From positions 62,001 to 126,000 of the forward strand of contig JAEWGD010000033.1 in the NCBI GenBank assembly GCA_023388515.1: 64,000 nucleotides of DNA, written 5' to 3'. The notes under the pieces were generated by a model that did not search any database, had not been told where the DNA came from, and saw nothing but the letters and a program-made list of their open reading frames with translations. Positions 16,815 to 25,948 of this stretch are shown piece after piece (the stretch's first letter is position 1; every line of letters starts with the position of its first letter). A program made the translations under genes and the position numbers. The DNA is from Bacillota bacterium (GTDB lineage: Bacteria > Bacillota > Clostridia > Oscillospirales > Ruminococcaceae).

Positions 16815-17060
16815 ATGAAAAAAATATTTGTTTTGTTTATAAAGGGTTACCAGAAATTAATATCACCACTGAAACCACCTTGCTGTCGGTTTTATCCGAC
16901 CTGTTCAGCTTATGCTGTTCAAGCTATTCAAAAATTTGGTGTATTTAGGGGCTTATGGCTTGCGACAAACAGGCTTTTAAGGTGCAACCCTTGGAACATA
17001 GGTGGCATTGATTATGTACCTGATAATTTCCATTTTTTCAGGTGCAAGAATAAACAATAA
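16815..17060 (+). CDS. yidD: Membrane protein insertion efficiency factor YidD
   Basis: An 81-aa small protein with the family core CCRFYPTCSAYAVQAI, RGLWLATNRLLRCNPW and GGIDYVPD. YidD assists YidC-dependent membrane insertion. It sits between rnpA and yidC as usual. N-terminal amphipathic segment MKKIFVLFIKGYQKLISPL. The RBS is weak, so coupling with rnpA is likely. Confidence 0.96.
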   Translation: MKKIFVLFIKGYQKLISPLKPPCCRFYPTCSAYAVQAIQKFGVFRGLWLATNRLLRCNPWNIGGIDYVPDNFHFFRCKNKQ

Positions 17061-17098
17061 AAAAACAATTATGGAATCTGTAACCTTTGGAGGAATTG

Positions 17099-18223
17099 AT
17101 GAATATATTATATAATTTACTGGGCAAGCCGTTTGGTTATTTGATGTGGGGGATTTATACAATTGTTAAAAATTATGGAGTTTCAATCATACTTTTCACA
17201 ATTTTAACGAGAATTATTATGTTCCCGATGAACTTTAAGCAGCAAAAAAATGTTGTCAGAAGTAGGTCCTTAGCACCAAAAATGGCCGCGATAAAGAAAG
17301 CATATGCAAATAATCCACAGCGAATTCAAGAGGAGCAGATGAAGCTTCAACAGCAAGAGGGAATAAATCCAATGGCAAGCTGTTTGCCGATGCTTATACA
17401 GTTTTTGTTCCTGTTTGGTGTGCTTGATGTTGTTTATAAACCACTTTCTCATATTTTGAGAATAGGTAGTGACACAATTGATAAGGCAAAGGGAATTATT
17501 ACAAAAGCATCTCCAGATATGTTTACTAAAAATGATTTGCGTGAAGAACTGAAAATTATATCTTATTTAAAAGAAAATACGGGTGAATTTAGTGGTCTTC
17601 AAGGATTGGTAGATAAGATTTCTGATTTCAATAGTAGCTTTTTGGGAATAGATTTGGGTGCAACGCCTCAGTTTAAGCCAGATGTTTGGAACAAAACAGC
17701 AGTTTTATTATTTTTGATACCAATTATTGCAGGTGTAAGCCAGCTTGTTATGACAGTGATTTCACAAAGAATTCAGAAAAAGAACACTCCTGATATGCCT
17801 TCAATGGGTGCGATGAATATTTTATTGTATGTAATGCCTATTTTCTCAATTTGGTTTGCATTTAAGGTTCCGTCGGGCGTTGGATTCTATTGGATAATAT
17901 CTACATTAGTTGGGATTGTACAGACAATTGCGTTGGATGCGTATTTTACGCCTGAGCGAATAGAGATTGTTGCTGCTAAGGAAAAAGAAAAAGCTAAGAA
18001 GAAGCCAAGTGGATTTATGCAAAGGATGTTAGAACAGCAGGAAGCACAGAATCAACAAAATCGTGGGGGTCAGAGTAAGGCTTCAAATAGGGCAAATTAT
18101 TCTGATGAAACAGAGGGGTTATCACGTTCAGAGCTTAATGCGTATAATCGTGAATTATTAAAAGATGCTCGTAGAAAAATGGCTGAAAAATATGGTGATG
18201 AGCTAAGCGACGATAAGGATTAA
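17099..18223 (+). CDS. yidC: Membrane protein insertase YidC/SpoIIIJ
   Basis: A 374-aa insertase of the YidC/Oxa1 family. It has an N-terminal TM, the groove Arg in LFTILTRIIMFP, a cytoplasmic hairpin (KQQKNVV...KLQQQEGINPMAS), and then further TM helices with long extracellular inserts and a basic, Gln/Asn-rich tail. The start is set at ATG 17099 because the GGAGG at 17089-17093 is its RBS; a four-codon extension from TTG would overlap that RBS. There is no lipobox, unlike Bacillus SpoIIIJ. Confidence 0.95.
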   Translation: MNILYNLLGKPFGYLMWGIYTIVKNYGVSIILFTILTRIIMFPMNFKQQKNVVRSRSLAPKMAAIKKAYANNPQRIQEEQMKLQQQEGINPMASCLPMLIQFLFLFGVLDVVYKPLSHILRIGSDTIDKAKGIITKASPDMFTKNDLREELKIISYLKENTGEFSGLQGLVDKISDFNSSFLGIDLGATPQFKPDVWNKTAVLLFLIPIIAGVSQLVMTVISQRIQKKNTPDMPSMGAMNILLYVMPIFSIWFAFKVPSGVGFYWIISTLVGIVQTIALDAYFTPERIEIVAAKEKEKAKKKPSGFMQRMLEQQEAQNQQNRGGQSKASNRANYSDETEGLSRSELNAYNRELLKDARRKMAEKYGDELSDDKD

Positions 18224-18242
18224 CAGATTGGAGGAGAGCCTT

Positions 18243-19016
18243 ATGGAAGGGATTTTTACAGGAAAAACTATTGATGAAGCTAAACAGGCAGCTGCTCAAA
18301 GTTTTGGGGTAGAGGAAAGTAAGATTTTGTTTGAGGTTATTGAAGAACCTAAAAAAGGTATTTTCGGCAGAATTAAGGGTGAGGCTAAGATTAATGCTGT
18401 TTATAATCCGACTAGAACTGAAATTTCTGTTGAGTATGTAAAGAAAATATTGGATAATATGAAATTGGTTTGTGATATTAATGTTGTCGAAAAGGATGAA
18501 TGTACTGAAATTAATATTGAGGGCGATGACGTTGGAGCAATTATTGGCAGAAGGGGCGAAACGCTTGATGCGATTCAGTATTTAGTTGCTATGGTTGCTA
18601 ATAAGGGCACTCATGACTATCATAGAATTGTGCTTGATAGTGGCGGATATAGGGAAAAGCGTGAGAATACGCTTATAGATCTTGCTACAAAAATTTCTAA
18701 ATCTGTTCTAAAAAAGGGTTATTCATCCGCTTTAGAGCCAATGAATCCTTATGAGAGAAGAATTATTCATTCAACTGTTTCCGAAATTGAGGGCGTTTAT
18801 TCAAGGTCTGTCGGTGAAGAGCCGTTTAGAAAAGTAATAATTTACCCTGTTAATAAAAGGCACGATAAACCTCGCAATGAAAAAAGGAATGTTACTCCTA
18901 AAAATGTTGAAGGGCCTCGTTCCCTTGACTTGAAAACAAGTTTTGAAAAGGACTATAAGAAGCCTAATCCCGATAAGAATATAGGTTCGGGGTTGTATGG
19001 GAAGATTGATATTTAG
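18243..19016 (+). CDS. jag: RNA-binding protein KhpB/Jag
   Basis: A 257-aa protein: N-terminal Jag_N domain (GKTIDEAKQAAAQSFGV, IFGRIKGEAKI), a KH domain with GDDVGAIIGRRGETLDAIQYL, and a C-terminal R3H domain (PMNPYERRIIHSTV) with a basic tail. KhpB binds RNA and influences cell elongation and division in Firmicutes. ATG at 18243 has GGAGGAG upstream. It sits between yidC and mnmE, as in related genomes. Confidence 0.95.
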   Translation: MEGIFTGKTIDEAKQAAAQSFGVEESKILFEVIEEPKKGIFGRIKGEAKINAVYNPTRTEISVEYVKKILDNMKLVCDINVVEKDECTEINIEGDDVGAIIGRRGETLDAIQYLVAMVANKGTHDYHRIVLDSGGYREKRENTLIDLATKISKSVLKKGYSSALEPMNPYERRIIHSTVSEIEGVYSRSVGEEPFRKVIIYPVNKRHDKPRNEKRNVTPKNVEGPRSLDLKTSFEKDYKKPNPDKNIGSGLYGKIDI

Positions 19017-19041
19017 TTCATAAAATGTTATTGAGTGAGTG

Positions 19042-19076
19042 AAAGCACTTGTTTTAACCATAAACAAGTGCTTTTG
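19042..19076 (+). terminator. Terminator after jag
   Basis: Perfect 13-bp stem AAAGCACTTGTTT / AAACAAGTGCTTT (19042-19054, 19062-19074) with 7-nt loop and short T tract. mnmE must then use its own promoter or read-through. Confidence 0.8.
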
Positions 19077-19117
19077 TGTAATTTATATGTAAATATATAC
19101 AAATTTGGGAGGGTGCA

Positions 19118-20479
19118 ATGTCCACAATTGCTGCAATTTCTACTCCAAATGCTGTTGGAGGAATTTCTGTTATAAGGATTTCAGGTGAAAATTCAATAGA
19201 AGTAGCTGAGAGAATTTTTAGATCCACAAGTGGTAAAAAAGTTGCTGAAATGAACGGCTATACCTGTGCTCATGGTGTTGTGGTGGATAAGGATACACAA
19301 ATTGATGAGGTGATTTTGTCAGTTTTTAAGTCACCAAAGAGCTATACTGGCGAAGATGTTGTTGAAATTTCATGTCATGGCGGAGTGTATATTACAAAAA
19401 AAATACTTAGGCTTGTTTTTGAAAATGGAGCATCGCCCGCAGAGGCTGGAGAGTTCACAAAAAGGGCGTTTCTTAATGGAAAATTGTCGCTGACTCAGGC
19501 TGAAGCTGTGATTGACTTGATTAGTGCGAGTAGGCAGAATGAGTTGAAGTATGCTATTGCACTGAAAGATGGTGCGATTTTTAGAAGAATTGACAAAATT
19601 AAGAGTGAAATTATATCGGTTTTGGGCGATTTGGCAGCTTGGGCAGACTTTCCAGAGGACGATATTCCTGAGGTTGACCCTGTAAATTTGTTGAAATCGC
19701 TGAAAAGTATATATGATGCTTTGGTGAAAACTAACAAAACATACGATTATGGTAGGGTTATTCGTGAGGGGATAAATACAGTTATTTCAGGAAAGCCTAA
19801 TGTCGGAAAATCAACGCTGATGAACTGTTTGAGTGGATTTGAAAGAAGTATTGTGACAAATGTTGCAGGAACAACGAGAGATGTCGTTGAGGAAACTGTT
19901 CAGCTTGGGGAAATTAAGCTAAGGCTTTCAGATACGGCTGGGATTAGGAATACCGACGATTTTGTGGAGAATATTGGAGTAAATCTTGCGTTTAAAAAGA
20001 TTGATGAGGCAGATTTAGTGCTTGCTTTGTTTGATAATTCAGAGGAATTTACTGACGAGGATATACAGTTAATTGAAAAAATGTCAAATAGAAAAGCCGT
20101 TGCAGTAATCAACAAATCTGACGAAAAATCGGTAATGGACAGGCGTCTGGTTGATGAAAATTTTAAACATGTAGTGGAAATTTCTGCAAAAAATAACAAA
20201 GGAATTGACAGGCTTGTTCAGGTTGTGAACGAAATGTTTGTTCGTGAGGATATTGACGCAGAAAAGGGAATTATAGCCAACGAAAGGCAGAAAAATTGTA
20301 TTGCACAGGCAGAAAAACTTGTTTGGGATAGCATAAATTCACTCGAAAATGGTGAATTGCTTGACGCAATAACCGTTATACTCGACGAAGCAGCAGGATA
20401 TTTGCTCGAACTTACGGGCGAAAAGGTTTCAGAAACCGTTGTTGATGAAGTTTTCTCACGGTTTTGTATTGGAAAGTAA
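19118..20479 (+). CDS. mnmE: tRNA modification GTPase MnmE
   Basis: A 453-aa K-dependent GTPase that with MnmG places cmnm5 groups on U34 of tRNAs. N-terminal formyl-THF-binding domain (TIAAISTPNAVGGISVIRISG), G1 GKPNVGKST (~225), DTAGIR, INKSD, and the C-terminal FCIGK with the catalytic Cys. RBS GGGAGG. Partner mnmG follows 28 bp later. Confidence 0.98.
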   Translation: MSTIAAISTPNAVGGISVIRISGENSIEVAERIFRSTSGKKVAEMNGYTCAHGVVVDKDTQIDEVILSVFKSPKSYTGEDVVEISCHGGVYITKKILRLVFENGASPAEAGEFTKRAFLNGKLSLTQAEAVIDLISASRQNELKYAIALKDGAIFRRIDKIKSEIISVLGDLAAWADFPEDDIPEVDPVNLLKSLKSIYDALVKTNKTYDYGRVIREGINTVISGKPNVGKSTLMNCLSGFERSIVTNVAGTTRDVVEETVQLGEIKLRLSDTAGIRNTDDFVENIGVNLAFKKIDEADLVLALFDNSEEFTDEDIQLIEKMSNRKAVAVINKSDEKSVMDRRLVDENFKHVVEISAKNNKGIDRLVQVVNEMFVREDIDAEKGIIANERQKNCIAQAEKLVWDSINSLENGELLDAITVILDEAAGYLLELTGEKVSETVVDEVFSRFCIGK

Positions 20480-20507
20480 CTAATATTACCATTGGGGGTA
20501 ATTGTTT

Positions 20508-22400
20508 ATGAGTTTTGAAATGGGAAAATATGATGTGATTGTTGTGGGTTCAGGTCATGCGGGGGTTGAGGCTGGTCTTGCGTCTGCTCGTCTTGGTTGC
20601 AAAACTGCAATTTTTACCATATCGCTTGACCAAATTGCTAATTTACCCTGTAATCCGTCAATTGGTGGCACTGCAAAGGGACATCTTGTGCGTGAAATTG
20701 ATGCTTTGGGTGGCGAAATGGGCAGAGCAGCCGATGCTTGCGTTATTCAAAGTCGTATGCTTAACAGAGGGAAAGGGCCTGCTGTGCATAGTTTGCGAAT
20801 TCAAGCTGATAGGGTTAAGTATCATAATTATATGAAAAAGGCTTGTGAATTACAGGAAAACTTGGAGATAAAGCAGGCTGAAATAACTGAAATAATTGTT
20901 GAGGATAATGAAATAAAGGGCGTAGTTACGTCACTTGGTGCTGTTTATTATGCCAAAGCTGTCATTATTTCAACGGGTACATATTTGAGAGGGACAATTC
21001 ATATTGGTGAGGTTTCCTACGACAGTGGTCCTGATGCCTCGCTTCCAGCAAGAGGTTTGAATGAAAGTTTGCAAAAATGTGGAATTAAGTTAAGAAGATT
21101 TAAGACTGGGACTCCGTGTCGGGCACACAGACGCAGTATTGATTTTAGCGTTTTGGATGAACAAAGTGGGGACGAAAATATTGTTCCATTTTCATTTGAA
21201 ACTGATAAGAACTCGATAAATAACTTAGTTTCGTGTTATATTGCTTATACGAATGAGGAAACACATAGAGTTATTAAGGAAAATTTGCACAGGTCACCTA
21301 TGTATTCAGGAAGAATTGAAGGCGTTGGTCCAAGATATTGTCCGTCTATCGAGGACAAGGTTGTTCGTTTTGCTGATAAGGATCGCCACCAAATTTTCGT
21401 TGAACCTATGGGAATTGATACAGAGGAATGTTATTTACAGGGCGTATCTACGTCACTTCCAGAGGATATTCAGATAAAATTATTGAGAACAATAAAAGGT
21501 TTTGAAAATATAGAAATTATGCGACCAGCATATGCTATTGAATATGACTGCTGTGACCCTACTCAATTGCGTTCAACCCTCGAATTTAGGCAGGTTACAG
21601 GGCTTTTTGGTGCTGGGCAGTTTAATGGAAGTTCTGGCTATGAGGAGGCGGCTGCACAGGGGCTTGTTGCTGGAATTAACGCAGCCAACAGAATTTTTGG
21701 CAGGGAATTGCTAATACTTGACAGGGCAAGTTCATATATTGGTACGCTTATCGATGATTTGGTTATAAAAGGTTGCCAAGATCCTTATAGAATGATGACT
21801 TCAAGAAGTGAATATAGGTTGATTTTACGTCAGGATAACGCTGATCAGCGACTTTTGCCAGTTGGATATAAGGTTGGTTTGGTCAGTGGGGATAAGTTTA
21901 ACAAATTAAATCAGAAATTAGTGGAAATTGAACGTGAGCTAAAGCGTGTTAGCAAGGTAAATATTGCTCCAAGCAAGGAATTAAATGATTTTCTTATATC
22001 AAAAGGAACGTCGCCATTGTCAACTGGATGCAAATTAGCTGATTTAATTCGGCGTCCACAGCTTAATTATTCAACACTTTCACCGTTTGATGTTGAAAGA
22101 AAATCACTCAGCGACGAGGTTTGTGAACAGGTTGAGTTGCAAATTAAGTATGATGGGTATATTAAAAAGCAGCTGGAACATGTTGAGCAGATGAGAAAAA
22201 TTGAATCAAAATTGTTGCCAGAAAGCTTGGATTACAAGGAAATTCGTGGTTTACGACTTGAAGCAATGGAAAAATTAAATAAGCTAAAGCCTGAAAATAT
22301 AGGACAGGCGTCCAGAATTTCAGGGGTTTCGCCAGCAGATATTTCAATATTAGTGGTATGGCTTGAGCAGAAAGGTAGGCAGAATGTTAGCAGAATATAA
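20508..22400 (+). CDS. mnmG: tRNA U34 carboxymethylaminomethyl enzyme MnmG
   Basis: A 630-aa FAD enzyme, partner of MnmE. The FAD-binding VIVVGSGHAGVEAGLASARLG, PCNPSIGGTAKGHLVREIDALGG and the C-terminal SRISGVSPADI motifs are all present, at the usual length. ATG 20508 is preferred (GGGGG about 10 nt upstream) over the TTG at 20502. Confidence 0.98.
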   Translation: MSFEMGKYDVIVVGSGHAGVEAGLASARLGCKTAIFTISLDQIANLPCNPSIGGTAKGHLVREIDALGGEMGRAADACVIQSRMLNRGKGPAVHSLRIQADRVKYHNYMKKACELQENLEIKQAEITEIIVEDNEIKGVVTSLGAVYYAKAVIISTGTYLRGTIHIGEVSYDSGPDASLPARGLNESLQKCGIKLRRFKTGTPCRAHRRSIDFSVLDEQSGDENIVPFSFETDKNSINNLVSCYIAYTNEETHRVIKENLHRSPMYSGRIEGVGPRYCPSIEDKVVRFADKDRHQIFVEPMGIDTEECYLQGVSTSLPEDIQIKLLRTIKGFENIEIMRPAYAIEYDCCDPTQLRSTLEFRQVTGLFGAGQFNGSSGYEEAAAQGLVAGINAANRIFGRELLILDRASSYIGTLIDDLVIKGCQDPYRMMTSRSEYRLILRQDNADQRLLPVGYKVGLVSGDKFNKLNQKLVEIERELKRVSKVNIAPSKELNDFLISKGTSPLSTGCKLADLIRRPQLNYSTLSPFDVERKSLSDEVCEQVELQIKYDGYIKKQLEHVEQMRKIESKLLPESLDYKEIRGLRLEAMEKLNKLKPENIGQASRISGVSPADISILVVWLEQKGRQNVSRI

Positions 22401-23091
22401 AGTTTGTGAGGAGATTTTTAACAGAAATGGACTGGAGATTAACCAGAATTTATATGAAAAACTCGATATTTATGCAGAATTTTTGTGTGAGTATAACCAA
22501 AAGGTGAATTTGACAGCGATAACTGATGCAGAGGGGATATTTTTGAAACACTTTTTGGATAGCATTTTGCTTTTTAAGCATACAGAAATACCAAAAAACG
22601 CACGCATTATCGACGTTGGGACAGGTGCAGGGCTTCCGTCAGTACCATTAAAACTTTATCGTGATGACCTAGATATTACACTTTTGGATAGTCTGAATAA
22701 GCGAGTTATCTTTCTCAATGAGCTGACTCAAAAGCTTGAAATTGACGCTGAGTGCGTGCATCATCGTGCAGAGCAGATTGTAAATGAAGATAAATATCGA
22801 GAAAGTTATGATGTTTCGGTTGCAAGAGCAGTTGCGGCTTTGCCAACCCTATGCGAGTATTGCTTGCCATTTGTGAAAGTTGGGGGAAGTTTTATTGCAA
22901 TGAAAGGTCCAAACGAGGATATTTCAATCGCAAAAAATGCAATTAAGCTTTTGGGTGGAAAAGTTGTTGGTGATGTGAAGTATAGTTTGGATGGTTTAGA
23001 ACAAAGGCGAGCAATAATTATTAAAAAAATATCGCATACTCCGCTAAAATATCCTAGAAATAGCAGTCAAATTAAAAGCAATCCTTTGTAA
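22384..23091 (+). CDS. rsmG: 16S rRNA (guanine-N7) methyltransferase RsmG
   Basis: A 235-aa SAM methyltransferase that modifies G527 of 16S rRNA. Motifs: NLTAITDAEGIFLKHFLDSI, the SAM loop IDVGTGAGLPSVPL, and RAVAALPTLCEYCLPFVKVGG. ATG 22384 (MLAEYKVCEEIFN) overlaps mnmG by 17 bp and has AAAGG upstream. Confidence 0.96.
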   Translation: MLAEYKVCEEIFNRNGLEINQNLYEKLDIYAEFLCEYNQKVNLTAITDAEGIFLKHFLDSILLFKHTEIPKNARIIDVGTGAGLPSVPLKLYRDDLDITLLDSLNKRVIFLNELTQKLEIDAECVHHRAEQIVNEDKYRESYDVSVARAVAALPTLCEYCLPFVKVGGSFIAMKGPNEDISIAKNAIKLLGGKVVGDVKYSLDGLEQRRAIIIKKISHTPLKYPRNSSQIKSNPL

Positions 23092-23192
23092 TTTTGTCGG
23101 AGGGGCATAAATAAGGTAAGAAAATATCTTATTAAGCATTAATATTTCAGTGGGAATAATTTCCGAAATGATGTATAATTGAATATAGAAGG

Positions 23193-23221
23193 AGCTGTGA
23201 ATAACCTTCACGGCTTTTTTT
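23193..23221 (+). terminator. Terminator or attenuator before noc
   Basis: Stem AGCTGTGAA / TTCACGGCT (23193-23201, 23207-23215; one G-U pair), then TTTTTTT. It stands only 29 bp before the noc ATG. A TATAAT lies at 23174-23179, so a transcript from it would meet this hairpin at once. Either it ends the rsmG transcript or it gates noc. Confidence 0.75.
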
Positions 23222-23249
23222 GTGTAGAAAAAGAAAGGAGAAAGAAAAA

Positions 23250-24062
23250 ATGGCTACATTTTTAGGGTTTACAAAAGAAAAACAGATAAATAGGGTGGTA
23301 CAGGTGGCAATAGATGATATTGTTCCAAATCCACATCAGCCAAGAACTGAATTTGACCACGCTGATATATCATCTCTTGCAGAGAGCATTAAACAAAATG
23401 GTATTTTACAGCCACTGACATTGAGAAAATTCGATACTCAATATGAGTTAATTGCTGGTGAGCGAAGATTAAGAGCAGCAAAGCTTGCGGGGCTTGAGTA
23501 TGTTCCGGGCATAATTTTGGAGATAAGCGACAGAACATCGGCGGTTTTAGCACTGGTGGAAAATATTCAAAGGCAGGATCTATCCTTTTTTGATGAGGCT
23601 AATGCAATAGAAAAATTAATAGAATACTATGGGATGACACAGGAGGATGCAGCAATTAAACTTGGGAAAGCACAAAGCACAATTGCGAATAAGTTGAGGT
23701 TATTGAGATTGTCGGATGAGGAAAAAACGATAATTATGAAGTATAATCTAACCGAAAGACACGCAAGAGCGTTGTTAAGACTAGCAAGTAAGGAAGAGAG
23801 AATGCAAATTATCGAAAGAGTCATCAAGTATAATCTCAATGTTGAGCGGACTGAACAGGCAATCGAGGATTTTATCGGTAAAAATGAAATTAAGGAGAGC
23901 TATAAAAAACGCAGTAGGGTGTTTCAAGACGTTAGAATGTTTGTTAATACAATTAACAAGGCGGTTGAAACCATGCAGGCGGCAGGAATTTTAGCAAATT
24001 CAAGTAAAACTCAAAATGATGATTACATAGAGTATCGTGTTAGGATTCCAATATCTAAGTAA
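23250..24062 (+). CDS. noc: Nucleoid occlusion protein Noc
   Basis: A 270-aa ParB-like CTPase. A short hydrophobic N-terminus (MATFLGF), as in Noc membrane-targeting helices, is followed by ParB-type NPHQPRTEF, the CTP motif GERRLRAAK, ENIQRQDLSFFDEA, a helix-turn-helix (TQEDAAIKLGKAQSTIANKLRLL), and the Noc-like C-terminus DVRMFVNTINKAVE. The gene order rsmG-noc-parA-parB is typical of Firmicutes. Noc blocks Z-ring assembly over DNA. ATG 23250 has AAAGGAG upstream. Confidence 0.92.
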   Translation: MATFLGFTKEKQINRVVQVAIDDIVPNPHQPRTEFDHADISSLAESIKQNGILQPLTLRKFDTQYELIAGERRLRAAKLAGLEYVPGIILEISDRTSAVLALVENIQRQDLSFFDEANAIEKLIEYYGMTQEDAAIKLGKAQSTIANKLRLLRLSDEEKTIIMKYNLTERHARALLRLASKEERMQIIERVIKYNLNVERTEQAIEDFIGKNEIKESYKKRSRVFQDVRMFVNTINKAVETMQAAGILANSSKTQNDDYIEYRVRIPISK

Positions 24063-24074
24063 CACAGACTTAAA

Positions 24075-24090
24075 TGTTCCACGTGGAACA
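24075..24090. promoter_or_regulatory. parS: parS site 1
   Basis: TGTTCCACGTGGAACA, a perfect 16-bp palindrome. The Bacillus consensus is TGTTTCACGTGAAACA, so it differs at one symmetric pair, and this C/G version is known from other bacteria. It is 13 bp after the noc stop. ParB should load here as a clamp; the same centromere is used for chromosome segregation. Confidence 0.92.
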
Positions 24091-24102
24091 TTCTATCTAT
24101 TC

Positions 24103-24148
24103 AAAACAGCTTATATTGTTCCACGTGGAACAATATAAGCTGTTTTTT
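24103..24148 (+). terminator. parS: 44-bp palindromic noc terminator containing parS site 2
   Basis: A perfect 44-bp inverted repeat (24103-24146) followed by extra T residues. The outer arms AAAACAGCTTATAT / ATATAAGCTGTTTT flank a central TGTTCCACGTGGAACA (24117-24132) identical to parS site 1. As RNA it forms a long stem with a T tract, a factor-independent terminator for noc; as DNA its core is a ParB site. Confidence 0.88.
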
Positions 24149-24198
24149 AACCTTTTGATTTGAAGAGTAATTATTATTTGTAAATAGGACAAAAATAG

Positions 24199-24227
24199 TT
24201 TACTTTTGAAAGGTAATGTGTTATAAT
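24199..24227 (+). promoter_or_regulatory. Likely parA promoter
   Basis: TTTACT (24199-24204), 17 bp, TATAAT (24222-24227), about 40 bp before the parA ATG. It lies 67 bp from parS site 2, close enough for ParB spreading to affect it. Confidence 0.55.
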
Positions 24228-24266
24228 TAGTGTAAGAACTTAAATAATAATAGGAGGAACTGTGTT

Positions 24267-25067
24267 ATGGGCAAAGTATTTGCTGTTGCTAACCAAAAAG
24301 GCGGGGTTGGAAAATCGACTACCGTTGTGAACTTAGCGGCTTATCTAGGGCTAAAAGATAAAACTGTGCTATGTGTGGACATAGATGCACAAGGGAACAC
24401 GACTAGTGGTTTTGGGATAAAGAAAAAATCTCTTATCACATCAGCGTATGAAATGCTTATTGGTAAGGAGAAAGTCCAAAATTGTATTATAAAAACTTCA
24501 TTCAGAAATGTTAGTGTTGTTCCATCTACACCGAATCTTGCAGGGTGCGAGATTGAAATGGTTAACCTAGAAAATAGGGTTAATAGGCTGAAAATGCAAC
24601 TTTTGACGGTGAAGTTGGACTACGATTACATTCTTATCGATTGCCCACCGTCGCTTAGTTTGCTTACATTGAATGGTTTGTGTGCTTGTGACAGTGTTAT
24701 TGTTCCTCTCCAGTGCGAGTTTTATTCGCTTGAAGGGCTGTCGCAACTGGTGGAAACTATAAAATTAGTGCGTGCAAATTATAATTCTAGCCTCGAAATG
24801 GAGGGAATACTATTTACAATGTATGACCCTAGGCTGAATTTGTCGGAACAGGTTGTAAATGAGGTGAAAAAACACTTTCCTGATAAGGTTTTCAACTCAA
24901 CTATTCCGAGAAATGTACGTATTTCCGAAGCTCCTAGTCACGGTAAACCTGTTATTTACTATGATAGGTATTCAAAAGGTGCGTTAGCTTATGAGAATCT
25001 GGGTCTTGAGATTCTAGGTGAAACCCCTGTTAAAAAGGAAAAGAAAAAGTTATTTTCAAGAAAATAA
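24267..25067 (+). CDS. parA: Chromosome partitioning ATPase ParA (Soj)
   Basis: A 266-aa deviant Walker ATPase, QKGGVGKSTT (residues 10-19), DIDAQGNTTSG, and IDCPPSLSLLTLNGL. It moves ParB-parS complexes and, in Bacillus, regulates DnaA. RBS AGGAGGAA before ATG. It is followed 19 bp later by parB. Confidence 0.97.
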   Translation: MGKVFAVANQKGGVGKSTTVVNLAAYLGLKDKTVLCVDIDAQGNTTSGFGIKKKSLITSAYEMLIGKEKVQNCIIKTSFRNVSVVPSTPNLAGCEIEMVNLENRVNRLKMQLLTVKLDYDYILIDCPPSLSLLTLNGLCACDSVIVPLQCEFYSLEGLSQLVETIKLVRANYNSSLEMEGILFTMYDPRLNLSEQVVNEVKKHFPDKVFNSTIPRNVRISEAPSHGKPVIYYDRYSKGALAYENLGLEILGETPVKKEKKKLFSRK

Positions 25068-25086
25068 ATTATGAGGAGGTAAGGGT

Positions 25087-25932
25087 ATGGCTAAAACAGG
25101 AGGTCTTGGGCTTGGTTTAGATGCTCTATTTGACGACAATAGTACCGATACTCAGATTAAACGGACATTGAGGTTGTCAGAAATTGAGCCAAACCGATCA
25201 CAGCCAAGAAAAAGCTTTAGTGAGGAAACAATTGCGTCGCTTGCAGAGTCGATAAGTCAACATGGAATGATACAGCCCATAGTTGTGCGTCCTAATGGCA
25301 ATAATTTTTATCAAATTGTTGCAGGAGAGAGGCGATGGCGTGCTGCTAGAATGCTTGCGATGGATGAAGTTCCAGTGATTATTATGGAATTAAGTGATTT
25401 TGAGGCTATGCAGATTTCGTTAATTGAGAATTTGCAACGTGAAAATCTAAATCCAATTGAAGAATCATTGGGATATAAGGATTTAATTGAGGTTTATGAC
25501 ATGACTCAAGACATGGTCGCAAAGACGGTGGGACGTTCTCGTTCTGCTGTTGCAAATGCATTAAGGTTGCTTAATCTACCAAAAGAGGTTCAGCAGATGC
25601 TGAAAATGGGGGATATAACCGTTGGACACGCTAAAGCTTTGGTGGCAGTTGATGACGAAGATTTGCTTATGGAACTGGCTGTAAAAGCTGCAGCAGATAA
25701 ATTAACCGTTAGAGCGATAGAAAAAATCATTTCAAAATTAGACGAACCTGAAATAGAACCTGAAAAGACAGATAAAATCGACAGTTACTTTAAGGAAATG
25801 GAGTTAAGTCTTAACGAAAACTTAGGTAGACGTGTTAAGGTTGACTATTCAAAAAATAAAGGTGCGTTGATTCTTGAATTTTACGATAAAGAAGACTTGG
25901 CTGCAATTGCTCAAAAACTAGTAGAAAACTAA
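25087..25932 (+). CDS. parB: Chromosome partitioning protein ParB (Spo0J)
   Basis: A 281-aa CTPase DNA clamp: start MAKTGGLGLGLDALFDD (ParA-stimulating N-terminus), NRSQPRKSF, GERRWRAAR CTP motif, ENLQRENLNPIEE, HTH (TQDMVAKTVGRSRSAVANALRLL) and C-terminal dimer domain. It recognises the parS palindromes about 1 kb upstream. Distinct from Noc, with which it shares about the first two-thirds of the fold. Confidence 0.97.
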   Translation: MAKTGGLGLGLDALFDDNSTDTQIKRTLRLSEIEPNRSQPRKSFSEETIASLAESISQHGMIQPIVVRPNGNNFYQIVAGERRWRAARMLAMDEVPVIIMELSDFEAMQISLIENLQRENLNPIEESLGYKDLIEVYDMTQDMVAKTVGRSRSAVANALRLLNLPKEVQQMLKMGDITVGHAKALVAVDDEDLLMELAVKAAADKLTVRAIEKIISKLDEPEIEPEKTDKIDSYFKEMELSLNENLGRRVKVDYSKNKGALILEFYDKEDLAAIAQKLVEN

Positions 25933-25948
25933 AGGAGATTATGTTAAT

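Noticed and set aside
23159..23169. ATTTCCGAAAT as a Noc-binding site upstream of noc
   Set aside because: Only 11 bp and lacks the CCCGGG core of the known 14-bp site; one copy is not convincing.
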